NCBI GenBank assembly: GCA_029834535.1
Contig: JAQMWT010000358.1
Location: 1 to 64,000, forward strand
Origin: Chrysophaeum taylorii
Taxonomy: Eukaryota > Sar > Pelagophyceae > Pelagomonadales > Pelagomonadaceae
DNA length: 64,000 nucleotides
Direction of reading: 5' to 3'
Of this stretch, positions 40,880-50,264 are shown piece after piece (positions within the stretch are counted from its first letter, which is position 1; each line of letters opens with the position of its first letter). The notes under the pieces were generated by a model. It saw nothing but the letters and a program-made list of their open reading frames with translations. It was not told where the DNA came from and did not search any database. The position numbers and the translations under genes were made by a program.

Positions 40880-42804
40880 CGAGACGGAGCAGGAGTTACC
40901 GGGCTTGCACGGCGTGCGGCTGCAGAGGGCGATAGTGCGCTCGTGAAAGGACTCCTGGATCGTGATGCCGACCTCATCACGCCAGTCGATTCCACAACAA
41001 TAGATAGCGCACTGCATGCGGCTGAGCGGTCTGGCAGGCCCGAATGTGCCCGACTGTTGCTTCGCGCCGGCGCGTGCGTCCGCCTGTTCATCGAGAGGGG
41101 CGTCGATGTGGACAAAGTGAAGACCGACACTGGCGCGTCCCCGCTTTACATGGCATCTGCAAACGGCAAAGTCGAGTGCGTCCATTTGTTGATCGAAAAG
41201 GGCGCCGATGTTGAAAAAGCACAGACCGACACTGGCGCGACCCCGCTTTTTTTGGCGTCTCAGAACGGCCACGTCGAGTGCGCCCGGCTGTTGATCGAGA
41301 AGGGCGCCGATGTCGACAAAGCGCGGACCAAGGATGGTGCAACCCCGCTTTACATCGCGTCTCAAAACGACCTCGTCGACTGCGTCCATCTGTTAATCGA
41401 GAAGGGCGCTGATGTCGACAAAGCGCGGACCGACGATGGCTGGACCCCGCTTTTCGTGGCGTCTCTAAATGGCCACGTCAAGTGCGCCCGACTGTTGATC
41501 GAGAAGGGCGCCGTTGTCGGCAAAGCGCAGACCGACATTGGCGCGACCCCGCTTTACGTGGCGTCTGAGAACGGTCACGTCGAGTGCGTGCAGCTCTTGA
41601 TCGAGAAGGGCGCCGATGTAGACAAAGTGGAGATTAACCCCGTCGCGAACTAGCTTTACATCGAGTCTCATAATGGCCGCGTCGAGTGCGTCCGAACGTT
41701 GATGATCGAGAAGGACGCTGATGTCGACAAAGCACGTAACGACACTGGCGCGACGCCGCTTTACGTCGCGTCTCAGAACGGCCACGTCGACTGCGTCCAG
41801 CTCTTGATCGAGAAGAGCGCCGATGTCGATAAAGCCCTTATCATGGCGTCACTGAACGGAACCGTCGACTGCGCCCAGCTCTAGATTGAGAAGGGTGCCG
41901 ATGTCGGCAAAGCGCTAATCATGGCGTCTCCGTACGGCTACCTGGAGTCTGTGCGGCTCTTGCTCAAGATGAGCGCCGATGTCGACTATTCGCGGACTAA
42001 CGATAGCGTGACCCCGCTTTACATGGCGTCTGAGAACGGCCACGTCGAGTGCATGCAGGTCTTGATCAAGAAGGGCGCCGATGTAGACAAAGTGAATATT
42101 AAAACCGGTGCGACCTCGCTTTACGTCGCGTCTTATAATGGCCACGTCGAGTGCGCCCGGATTTTGATCGAGAAGGGCGCCGATGTCGACAAAGCACGCA
42201 ACGACAATGGCGCGACCCCGCTTTACGTCGCGGGCGCTGATGTCGATAAAGCCCTTATCATGGCGTCACGGAACGGCCACGTCGACTGCGCCCAGCTCTT
42301 GATTGAGAAGGGTGCCGATGTCGACAAAGCGCTTTTTCATGGCGTCTCAGAACGGTCACCTGGAGTCTGTGCGCTTCTTGATCGAGATGGGCGCCAATAT
42401 CGACAATTCATCAATGGCGTGACCCCGCTTTACGTTGCATCTGAGTACGGTCACATCGAGTGCGTGCAGCTCTTGATCGAGAAGGGCGCCGATGTCGACA
42501 ATTCGCGAACCAACGATGGCATGACCCCGCTTCACATGGTGTCTGAGAAAGGCCACGTCGAGCGCATGCAGCTCTTGATCGAGAAGGGCGCCGATGTCGA
42601 CAAGCCTCGACCAAAAATTGCGTGACGCCGCTTCACAAGGCGTCGCAGTACGGCCACGTCGAGTGCGTGCGGCTCTTGATCAAAAAGGGTGCCGACGTCA
42701 AGGCAAAGACAAGAAACAATCTCACGCCTCTTCGCATTGCGAGAATGCCGGAAGTCCAAAAGATTCTGTTGGAGGCCGAGGCGATGTTGCGCACCGGCGG
42801 CTGA
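40880..42804 (+). pseudogene. Ankyrin-repeat array, about 16 units of 99 bp
   Basis: Repeats of 33 residues with the theme ATPLYVASQNGHVECVQLLI followed by EKGADVDKARTDTG. Units are 70-95% alike by eye, pointing to expansion by tandem duplication. Some units are shortened (for example ALIMASLNGTVDCAQL), and the reading frame is broken several times. The last unit runs into LTPLRIARMPEVQKILLEAE and a stop at 42802-42804. Confidence 0.8.
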
Positions 42805-44196
42805 TGCGCGCAATGCTGAAGCTGCGAGTGAACCGTTGTTAATAATATGCGCGCATTTCGTGCTTTTGCATTCTCCATTCGCTCCGCTGGTCACTCTCGA
42901 CCTGTAGTCAATTATATGAGCAGCATTTCGTGTTTTTGCCCTCTCCTTTGAAAGTACTCTGCTGGCCAGGCCACTCTTGTGTTCGTTGCGCCCGCAATTC
43001 CTCTTTGAGCACGTCGCACGGTGGGCCACATCTAACTAACCAACGTCACGCTTGATAATGCTTGGATGGTTGGGCTTGGTCCTCGTTTATGTCGTGAAGA
43101 GCGGGTTCTCTTCGTTTGCGCATGACTCGAGTGGCGCCTCGGCTTTCGTCGCGCACCGTCTGTCTGCGCGGTTATTCGCGTCAGGTTGCAGTTTTGTCCT
43201 GTTGTCACCGGCTGTTGTCCTGCTACTGCTGTCCCGCCAGACGCTCAACATTTTGCTCATGGGGGTCTGCTGCGAGTCCCTGCGCCAATAGCGACGTCGC
43301 AAGCGTCTGGAAATGTTCAAATCGTAGATGTCCTAATTGCCATAATTATGCAACATCACGAGGAAGACGTCAAGATGACGCGTGCTCTTGCTACGGCGCG
43401 TTCTCCTGGTCGCGTTTTCTCGTGGCGGTGTTCGGGCTCCTGTGAACGTGACGCGATGCAAGCGGCGTCCCACATTCACCGGTGAAACGGTTGGCGTGAG
43501 GAGGCAAGGCTGTGTCGATCTCGTCGACGATCTCGAGGGTATCCGCGCCGACCGAAGGATCGCTAAACTGAGAGGACAGGTCGGGGAGATGTGGAACGCC
43601 ACCCACCGTGATCTCAGCCGCTCGCTCTTGTGCCCGCCCGCTGGATGGCCCTTGAGGACTACGTAATTTCTATCACGCGCGGTCGCGACGTGGCGCTAGG
43701 ATAGTCTCGAGTCCAGACGATGATGTGCTGCCTGGTGCGTTTGCTTGCGGTGTGCCTTGGCCAGGTGGTTGTTCAGAGAAACGAGGTGAAGCAGCGAGAA
43801 GGCGACGATCGTCGCTGCGGAGCTGAAATGAAAGCTAAGGCGCGAGCCGTTTGATTAGGAGGCAGCCCTTCGACGAGATCGCGAGGCGCTAGCGAGAGAA
43901 TACGCGCGTTTTCCCACCTCGAAACGTCTTAGGCGTCGTCAGCGAGTGCCGCGACGCGGCGATCGCGAGTTACCATCGCAGCGGCTCGGGAGTTGCTGTG
44001 AATGATGACTCGAGTGTCTCTCGTGCACGATCAGCGTGGTGCCTCGCGCTGTCGTGCCAATTTTTCGCTGTGGTATCGCGCCCGCGAGTCCATGAAGCGC
44101 CCGGCCGCCGGTCAGGCATATCGCTTCGGAGGTGTCATCACGCGCCTCCTCGTGCGATCAAGAGCTGCCATACGCCCGGCTACCAGCACCTCTCTC
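42805..44196. other. Intergenic; no supported gene
   Basis: A 42-bp-scale partial repetition near 42850-42960 (GCATTTCGTGCTTTTGC / GCATTTCGTGTTTTTGC) is visible. Short frames near 43052 and 43382 have hydrophobic or charged stretches but no domain. Confidence 0.5.
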
Positions 44197-44643
44197 CTAG
44201 CCGTTGAGGATGACGATGGCCTGGGTGACGTGCTCGTCTTGGAGACCGGTTTTCGAGTCTATGAGAATCGCATGGTCGCGAAAATCTGCCGAGTGTCGCC
44301 TGTTCTCGGGTCCTGCGACGAGCTCTTCGTCATCGAGGGCGACCCATCGCTCGGGCTCGTGCTCCCGGAGCCACGCCGCGATTTCCCACTGCCGCAGCGA
44401 GTGATCCCCCCCCGTTTCCTCAAAGTCCGGCAGTCCGAAGGACCGGAAGCAGTTCCGGAGCATTTCCTTCGCGGTCGCCGACGAGCGCCACGTCGACGAC
44501 AACACGATCTTTGCGCCAGTTCGCGAGATGATCCTGGCCAACCGCCGCACGCACTCGTCGTCAAATGGCGCCGCGGGATCCGCGACGGTCAGCCCACCGA
44601 ACGGGACAAGAACGCCGTCGATGTCCAAGAACAGGACCTTCAT
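44197..44643 (-). CDS. HAD-fold protein of the RNA-repair-associated (HAD_SAK) type (148 aa)
   Basis: Starts MKVLFLDIDGVLVPFGG: the DxDG catalytic loop of HAD phosphatases follows directly on the ATG at 44643 (a further ATG at 44685 adds 14 unconserved residues). Motif II is AKIVLSSTWRSSATAKEML. The C-terminal acidic motif is RWVALDDEEL followed by HAILIDSKTGL. The compact cap-less layout with SSTWR and a conserved R-x-x-EI-x-x-WL helix (LRQWEIAAWLREHEP) matches HAD domains found alone or fused to RNA-repair enzymes. Predicted Mg2+-dependent phosphatase; the substrate could be nucleic acid ends, which is inference. Confidence 0.8.
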   Translation of the reverse strand: MKVLFLDIDGVLVPFGGLTVADPAAPFDDECVRRLARIISRTGAKIVLSSTWRSSATAKEMLRNCFRSFGLPDFEETGGDHSLRQWEIAAWLREHEPERWVALDDEELVAGPENRRHSADFRDHAILIDSKTGLQDEHVTQAIVILNG

Positions 44644-44740
44644 GACCGTTAAATCCGTTACGAGAGGATGAACCACCGTGCTCACCGAAGGCGAGCCAAA
44701 TTAAGGCGGATGATGCGTCATTGATGACTCGAAAGGACGT

Positions 44741-45285
44741 GTGGTGTTGCGGATGCTTATCGATATGGACGTGCTCGCGCTTCTCAACGGCGTCGACGAC
44801 GACGAGGCCGACGATCTGAAGACGAAGCGCGCCCGGCATTCGTCGACGCGAACGAGGAATGGGACTACGGTTTTCTCGACGACGGCACAATCTAGGAGGC
44901 CGCCCTCGAAGCGCTGGTTCAGAAGTGCATCACAACGCAGACCCAGGTCGTCGAAATCTCCAGACTCTTCGATAAGGTCGGGGTCGACGAGGACCAGCGC
45001 GCGCACGAGGTCGCGAAGATGATACGATCTCAAGATCGACGTTTCTCCTAGTTTGAAGGGCGCGGCGTGGCCGAGGTCGCCGCAGAGAGAAGTAAGTCCT
45101 CGCAGGTGAGGGGAGGGAGGTTATTCGTGCGAAAATACCCGCGACTCGCACGCTTCTTCTCGGAGCTCGCGCGACTAAAACGCAACGCTTTCTCCGCGGC
45201 CGACGACGACCTCGACCTCATTTTGCTGGGTGATTATGGCAGCCGCGACGACGACGACGTCCAAGCAGAGAGTCATCAATATTGA
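44741..45285 (+). pseudogene. Small degenerate gene, unknown family
   Basis: MLIDMDVLALLNGVDDDEAD is followed in another frame by ARPAFVDANEEWDYGFLDDG, then past a stop EAALEALVQKCITTQTQVVE and FDKVGVDEDQRAHEVAKMIR, and then RLFVRKYPRLARFFSELARL. The pieces have coding-like composition and sit in the right order, but stops separate them. Family not recognised. Confidence 0.35.
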
Positions 45286-45332
45286 ACGACAAGCCCTGCA
45301 CACAGTGTGCCGCTTGTTTGATGGATTATTGG

Positions 45333-48300
45333 TCAACTGCCTCCCCCGCAGGTGATACGGAGGCCGCCGTCGGGGGCGTCGCGGACGCAGCACGCGCCGA
45401 AAATGGGGCGGCAGGGTCGATCGTAGAAGTCGCGATTCGTGGCGTCGGCCAGCGTGTCGAAGGCGACGTGGAGCGCGTGGGCGCGCATGGCGATGTCGGG
45501 GACGTCGAGGTCAAGGGCATCGAGGAGCGCCTCGGTTTCGTCGACGGTCGCGGTCGCGGTGGTGAGGAGGTCGCGAGCCAGCGCGGCGCGGCGGCGACAG
45601 TTGTCGAGGGTTCGGCGCAGGCCGGCCAAGGTCGCGACGAGCGCTCTCGCCCGCGCGACGAGGTCCGCGAGGGTGGGCCAGTCGGGCGGCGAAGGGGGGT
45701 TCGCGCGGAAGTCGAGGAGGTCGCGGCCGGCGAGCGTGATTTCGACCGTCGCGTCGTGTTGTTGGCGTCGCGCGCGTCTCTTTGGGGGTGGCGGCGGCTC
45801 GCGCCTCGAGGCGAGGCCGTCGGCGACGAGCTCGTCGAGTCGGTCGCGCGCGGGCGTCGCCGCCGAACGATCGTGCTTCTCGAGCGCCGAGAGGGCCTCG
45901 CGCTGCGTCACGGTCTCGGCGGCCTCGAAGACCGCCTCGAGCGCCGCCGCCGCCGCCGCCGAAGAGGCGTTGGAATCTGGGTTGAGGGAGGCCAACGCGC
46001 GGTTCTGGCGGCTGGCGAGCTCGGCGGTCGCGACTCGAGCGCGCTCTGCGGCGACCGCCATCGTCGCGTTGGCGCGACGCGCGAGCATCGCTGCGGCCTG
46101 GTAGTGTTCGGCGGCGCGGCGAGCGACGATTTCGGCGTGCTGCATGGTGTCGCGGGCGCGTTGGTATGGCTCGCTGAGATTGGCGGCGAGGCGCTCGTAG
46201 GCGTCGACGATTGTTTCGTTTGACGCGTCGCGCGGGACGCCGAGCGCGAGATAGAGGTCCGGCCCGTCGGGCGTCGCCGTGTCTGAGAACCGACGTTTCT
46301 GGACGGCTCCGAGCTGTGCGGCGATCATCTCGCCGAGGTCGGTCTCGCAGTCGCGCGGGTTGCCGAGGCGCTCGCAGAAGGCGCGCGCGGCGGTAGGCGC
46401 GTCGCCGAGGTCGGCGTAGTACCGCAGCGTGTGACCGAGGCCGCCGTAGGCGAGCGGCAGTTCGAAGAGCGGTTCGCGCGGCGCGTACGCGTCGCAGCCG
46501 GGCACTTTGTTGTCGACGAGGAATTCCGGGTAGGGTGCGCGACAAACGGCGGCGAGGTAGTCCCTTTGGAGGCCCGTCGCCGTGTAGTTGGGCTGGAGGA
46601 GCTCGTTGGCGCGACACGCCGCGTAAACGGCGTCCGAGGCGGTCGAGCCCTCGTAGACGACGACGCGACCCGGCAGCCACTTGTCGCGGTCGTCGACTAT
46701 CTGGAACGTGACGTTGAGCGGCGGCGGGGTCGCGTTGAGGAGGTGTCGCAGGTGTGCGGCGTCGGAAACGTCCTCGCCGTTGACGCGCCTCACCTTAAAA
46801 CCTCGTCCGACGCCCCGCGCGTCGGCCTCCGAGTCGTTCCGCACGCCCAGGACCTGGAGACTTTCGGGGCCGCCCCAGCCGACGATCCCAAAGTCGAGGA
46901 GTGAGCCGTTTTTCGGGAAGCGCCGCGTCACGTTGAACTCGGTCACGCGCGTCGCCTTGGGCGACTCGACGTCGGCCGCGGCGAGGATCTCCTCGGCGCG
47001 CGCGCAGAGCGCCGGCCGCGCGGCGCCAGACGAGCACACGGCCGACGCGAGTTTCCGGCGGGCCGCGCGGTCGTCGAGGTGCGGGGTGCGGCGGAACCAC
47101 AGCGACCGCACCCCGTCGACCACCTGCTCGCCCTCCCAAACTTGGAGGATTGCGGCGGTGATCTCGGACGATGGCGGCCAGCCAAATGCGTCGAGGTCGG
47201 CCGAGGCGATGCGGAGCGACCACGCGACCGCTCGGCGGCGCGTGCAGGTCGTCATCTCGCAAATCGACGGCGCGAGCTGATGGTAAAATGCGCAGCCCTC
47301 GCAGCCGCGGGCCGCGGCAAAGGCGTACGCGAGGTCGTACGCCTCGGCCTCGTCGACGACCTCGAGCTCGCCGACCAGCACCTCGCGCTTGTTTTCGCCG
47401 AAGGGACCTCTTATCGGGACGCGCCGGATGACCCCGCGCGTGCGGCCGCACGCGACCGCACCGCGCGGAGGCCGCGGTAGGTAAGCGTCGCTCGTCGCGA
47501 CGACGCCGCACGTCTCGTCGGCCAGACGCCTCGCGTAGTCGAGCGAGAGGCCGTAGGCGGTTGCGAACGCGTAAACCGCGTCGGCCGGCTCGTCGCCGTT
47601 CCAAACCTCCAAAGACGCTGGCGCGCCGCCGTCCACCAGCTCGACGCCGTCGGGGCCGCGCACCGGGGATGCCGAGAATGCCTTGGCTCGCCGACGACGA
47701 CACCGCGCGCGCGCGCACGCCGCGTCCAGCAGCGCCTGGTGGGCCGAGGCCTCGAGCCAGTGCAATCGCGCGAACGCCGCCACCGCGTCTGCCGGCTCCT
47801 GGCCGGCGACTATCTCGACAACTCCCAATTCTTTGTCGGCCATTGTGACGGGGATCCTCGCGGCAACCCGCGCGCACGCGGCCGGCCTGAGCGCCGCAAT
47901 AGCCGTCTCCTCGGCGGCGCGACACAATGCCGCTACGAGTGGCCCCGCCGTCGCACCGATCCCCGCCACGTACGCGGCGACGGCATCGTCGGCGGACTGT
48001 CCGTCCCAGAGCCGGAAAGTGCCCACGCTGCCGTCCGGAGCCTCGACCTCCCGCTCGTACAAAAGCGCTCGCCGCCGCGTGTATTGCGCCCCCGCCTCGC
48101 GCGCCGCGTTCACGAGCGTCGCGCGCTGCTGGTCGTCGACCGCGTGCCCGACGCCAAAGGCTGCGACGGCGTCCGCTGCCTCCTCGCCCCGACCAACCTC
48201 GAGCTGTCCGATCACCTCTCCGTCCTCGCCGCGCACCCGCACAGAGTACACCGCCGCCACCACCGAGCGGCTCGGCCGCGTCGTCAATTGCGCGACCGAC

Positions 48301-48365
48301 CCACCGCTGCGCTGCGCCAGCAGCACGACGACCCACAGCGTTATGGCCGTCGCACATGACGTCAT
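45333..48365 (-). CDS. Lumenal/secreted repeat protein with PDZ-like and split J-like domains (1010 aa)
   Basis: I start at the ATG at 48365 because MTSCATAITLWVVVLLAQRS then forms a clean signal peptide. Residues ~35-470 hold about six copies of a ~70-aa module whose core reads LEVWNGDEPADAVYAFA; a further copy follows the PDZ (VVVYEGSTASDAVYAACRA), seven in all. A PDZ-like fold lies at ~488-560 (LDFGIVGWGGPESLQVLGVR, then GRGFKVRRVNGEDVSDAAHL). At ~702 a J-domain start appears (DLYLALGVPRDASNETIVDA), but the HPD loop is missing. The helix IV-like end (HVAFDTLADATNRDFYDRPC) comes only at ~970, after a ~265-residue Ala/Arg-rich helical insert. Cys pairs in the repeats suggest disulfides. No ER-retention motif is seen. 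Function unknown; Hsp70 stimulation is unlikely without HPD. Confidence 0.78.
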   Translation of the reverse strand: MTSCATAITLWVVVLLAQRSGGSVAQLTTRPSRSVVAAVYSVRVRGEDGEVIGQLEVGRGEEAADAVAAFGVGHAVDDQQRATLVNAAREAGAQYTRRRALLYEREVEAPDGSVGTFRLWDGQSADDAVAAYVAGIGATAGPLVAALCRAAEETAIAALRPAACARVAARIPVTMADKELGVVEIVAGQEPADAVAAFARLHWLEASAHQALLDAACARARCRRRRAKAFSASPVRGPDGVELVDGGAPASLEVWNGDEPADAVYAFATAYGLSLDYARRLADETCGVVATSDAYLPRPPRGAVACGRTRGVIRRVPIRGPFGENKREVLVGELEVVDEAEAYDLAYAFAAARGCEGCAFYHQLAPSICEMTTCTRRRAVAWSLRIASADLDAFGWPPSSEITAAILQVWEGEQVVDGVRSLWFRRTPHLDDRAARRKLASAVCSSGAARPALCARAEEILAAADVESPKATRVTEFNVTRRFPKNGSLLDFGIVGWGGPESLQVLGVRNDSEADARGVGRGFKVRRVNGEDVSDAAHLRHLLNATPPPLNVTFQIVDDRDKWLPGRVVVYEGSTASDAVYAACRANELLQPNYTATGLQRDYLAAVCRAPYPEFLVDNKVPGCDAYAPREPLFELPLAYGGLGHTLRYYADLGDAPTAARAFCERLGNPRDCETDLGEMIAAQLGAVQKRRFSDTATPDGPDLYLALGVPRDASNETIVDAYERLAANLSEPYQRARDTMQHAEIVARRAAEHYQAAAMLARRANATMAVAAERARVATAELASRQNRALASLNPDSNASSAAAAAALEAVFEAAETVTQREALSALEKHDRSAATPARDRLDELVADGLASRREPPPPPKRRARRQQHDATVEITLAGRDLLDFRANPPSPPDWPTLADLVARARALVATLAGLRRTLDNCRRRAALARDLLTTATATVDETEALLDALDLDVPDIAMRAHALHVAFDTLADATNRDFYDRPCRPIFGACCVRDAPDGGLRITCGGGS

Positions 48366-48419
48366 TAGATATACATAGTGGATGATGTCGCTTATGACGT
48401 CATAACTGTAGGATATATA
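48356..48419. promoter_or_regulatory. Shared promoter with two perfect CRE palindromes and a TATATA box
   Basis: ATGACGTCAT occurs twice, at 48356-48365 (overlapping the start codon of the minus-strand gene) and at 48394-48403, 38 bp apart centre to centre. TATATA is at 48414-48419. TGACGTCA is the classical bZIP (CREB/ATF-type) binding site. The region lies between two divergent genes. Confidence 0.6.
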
Positions 48420-48678
48420 CATCGCGTCGATGCGCTCCGGTGCCGAGGGCCACCACCCTCACGCATGCAAGTGGAGGTACTGCTGCGAGGTGCGACGGTG
48501 TGCATCGGGGACGAGAGAATGACGAGGCGTGTGAAAGGACCGTGGCTTGGAGAATCATCATCGTTCTCCTCCTCCTCCTCCTCCTCCTCCGGAAAAAACA
48601 ACGCGGTTGCACCACCAGGAGGAAGAAGAAGAAGACGAAGAAGAAGAAGAAGAAGAAGGCTATAAGGCCTGGAAGAAA

Positions 48679-50160
48679 ATGTCACCGTACAGAACTGGGA
48701 GCAGCCACTTTATTAAAGAGCGACAGCCCTTTGGGGAGTGGGCAATTTGGTGGCTGTGCGCGAGCGCGTGCGGCGGGCGCCGCGACGTGGTCGAGAGCAG
48801 GCCGGTGCACGAGTACGAGCATCAAGACAGCGAGCTCGAGCAGGTGTGGACAAAGATTCAACGTCGGCGACGAGACGGAAGGGCGGAGGCCGAGCTGGCG
48901 TTTGACCCGATCCGTAGTCCGAGTTACGTCGAGACGGTACCGTCCGAACCCACGTTCGAAAAATTCAGTCCCGTGCCAAACGAGAAGCGCGCGACGCTCG
49001 GGGACGACGGCAAGCAAGCGAAAAGTAAGGTACCGCGCACCACTCGTCCGTTCTCCCCCGTGTTGTCTCGCGTTGTGCTTCGAACGTCGCCCGAGAGCCC
49101 GCGGCTCGGCGTTTCGATCGACGACTTTGAGATCGGGGAATGCGTGGGACGCGGGAGCTACAGTTTGGTGGTGGTCGCCGTCAAGCGCACCGAGCCCCAT
49201 CGAGGACGCGTTTTTGCCGTCAAGATGATCGAGAAGGTCGACGCGAACGTCGAGCGTCGCGCTCGCAAGGAGCGGATAATTATGGCCCGCCTGCGACATT
49301 GCGCGTTTACGCTTCACTGTCGCTACGGCTTTCAAGACCAGGAGACGAGGTACATCGCGACCGACTTTTACGCCGGCGGTTCGTTGGAGACGCAGCTCGA
49401 GCGCGAGGGATGCTTCGCGCGCGAGCGCGCCGTCTTCCACGCCGCCGAGATTCTGCTGGCGTTGCGGCACATGCACGCCAATACGATCTGTCACCGCGAC
49501 ATCAAGCTGTCGAACGTTTTGGTGGACGCGCGCGGTCACGTTGTAGTGGGCGACTTTGGGTTTGCAAGGACGGAAATCGAGCCGGGTCGCGCGTCGATGC
49601 GCACCTTCTGCGGCACCATCGAGTACCTCGCGCCCGAGGTTCTGCGCGGCGATGCCTACGGCCTCGAGGTCGATTGGTGGGCCTTTGGGGTTGTCATCTA
49701 CCAAATGCTCTGCGGCCGCACCCCGTTTTACCACCCGTCCCCGCGCCAAATGTTCGCCTGGATTCTCCGAGCGCCGCCGCCCGCCGACGACGAGCGCTGT
49801 CCCGTCGAAGCCCTCCTCACCGTCGGCGATTTGCTCGTGAAGCGTGCCAAGGACCGTCGAGGGTACGGCGACAAAGGGGCCGACAGTGTTATGAAAACGC
49901 CGCTCTTCGCCCGGGTCGACTTTCCCAAGCTCGAGGCCAAGCTCATCGACCCCCCCTTCGCCGTCGCGCTCCTCTCGTCGTGCGTCGATCGCGATGACGG
50001 CGACCACTTGTTCTTCGGCTTCGAAGAAGAAGAAGAAGAAGAAGAAGACGACGAAGCGCCAGGGCGGCGGCGGCGGCGGCGGCGGCGGGTTGAGGAGGGA
50101 GATCGCTCCGACAGCGACTGTCCGTCGCTCTTGGAGGGTGTCTTCACGCTAAAGTTTTGA
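48679..50160 (+). CDS. AGC-family serine/threonine protein kinase (493 aa)
   Basis: The N-terminal ~140 residues have no known domain. The kinase domain starts IDDFEIGECVGRGSYSLVVV (~145), with FAVKMIEK for the VAIK Lys, ICHRDIKLSNVLVD (~270-283), VVGDFGFARTE (~289) and an activation segment RTFCGTIEYLAPEVLRG typical of AGC kinases (AKT, PKA, S6K). The C-lobe has VDWWAFGVVIYQMLCGRTPF. In the C-tail, DHLFFGFEEEE (~443-451) matches the hydrophobic motif FxxF followed by Glu instead of a phosphorylatable Ser/Thr, then a poly-Glu run (GAA repeat) and poly-Arg. I use the ATG at 48679; upstream in-frame codons are repeat-derived and lack ATG. TATA-like CTATAAGG lies just before it, so the real start could be lower. 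Confidence 0.85.
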   Translation: MSPYRTGSSHFIKERQPFGEWAIWWLCASACGGRRDVVESRPVHEYEHQDSELEQVWTKIQRRRRDGRAEAELAFDPIRSPSYVETVPSEPTFEKFSPVPNEKRATLGDDGKQAKSKVPRTTRPFSPVLSRVVLRTSPESPRLGVSIDDFEIGECVGRGSYSLVVVAVKRTEPHRGRVFAVKMIEKVDANVERRARKERIIMARLRHCAFTLHCRYGFQDQETRYIATDFYAGGSLETQLEREGCFARERAVFHAAEILLALRHMHANTICHRDIKLSNVLVDARGHVVVGDFGFARTEIEPGRASMRTFCGTIEYLAPEVLRGDAYGLEVDWWAFGVVIYQMLCGRTPFYHPSPRQMFAWILRAPPPADDERCPVEALLTVGDLLVKRAKDRRGYGDKGADSVMKTPLFARVDFPKLEAKLIDPPFAVALLSSCVDRDDGDHLFFGFEEEEEEEEDDEAPGRRRRRRRRVEEGDRSDSDCPSLLEGVFTLKF

Positions 50161-50264
50161 TGTCTTGACCCTATACAGTCTATAGATCAGAACGAACGGA
50201 ATTCAGTGGCAGGGTCGAGGCCAACTGGACAGGGGCGACGGCTCAGGCACGATGCGAGCGTAGC

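Larger units (their letters stand above)
36440..42804 (+). pseudogene. Broken NLR-like multidomain gene (helical N-term, ANK, kinase, SAM, TPR, NACHT, ANK array)
   Basis: One continuous succession of coding-like blocks on the plus strand, split by several stops and frame changes. In order: an all-helical N-terminal region (AGRRVLNILKFLRLLAQRVD, AIPYKLEEAVKKYADE; ~36440-37190) faintly like adaptor helical bundles of NLRs and MLKL; ankyrin repeats (RTPLHHAAARGHVKVASYLL, ~37310); a protein kinase; a SAM-like domain (WGQLEVGAWL...LDGEALFNL, ~38815-38990); a TPR-like unit (EEAWVACDQALRYDTEHGGA, ~39260); a block of unknown fold (DRFLVFAPIHDGGFSSVRGS, ~39590); a NACHT/STAND NTPase; and about 16 ankyrin repeats. 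Such architectures belong to STAND immune-type receptors. All domains run in a sensible order, so I treat this as one former gene rather than a pile of fragments. Alternative: two adjacent broken genes (ANK-kinase and NACHT-ANK). Confidence 0.65.

Noticed and set aside
48547-48678. Upstream extension of the AGC kinase reading frame
   Set aside because: It lacks an ATG and consists of Pro and Glu runs from CTC and GAA repeats; the first ATG at 48679 is used.
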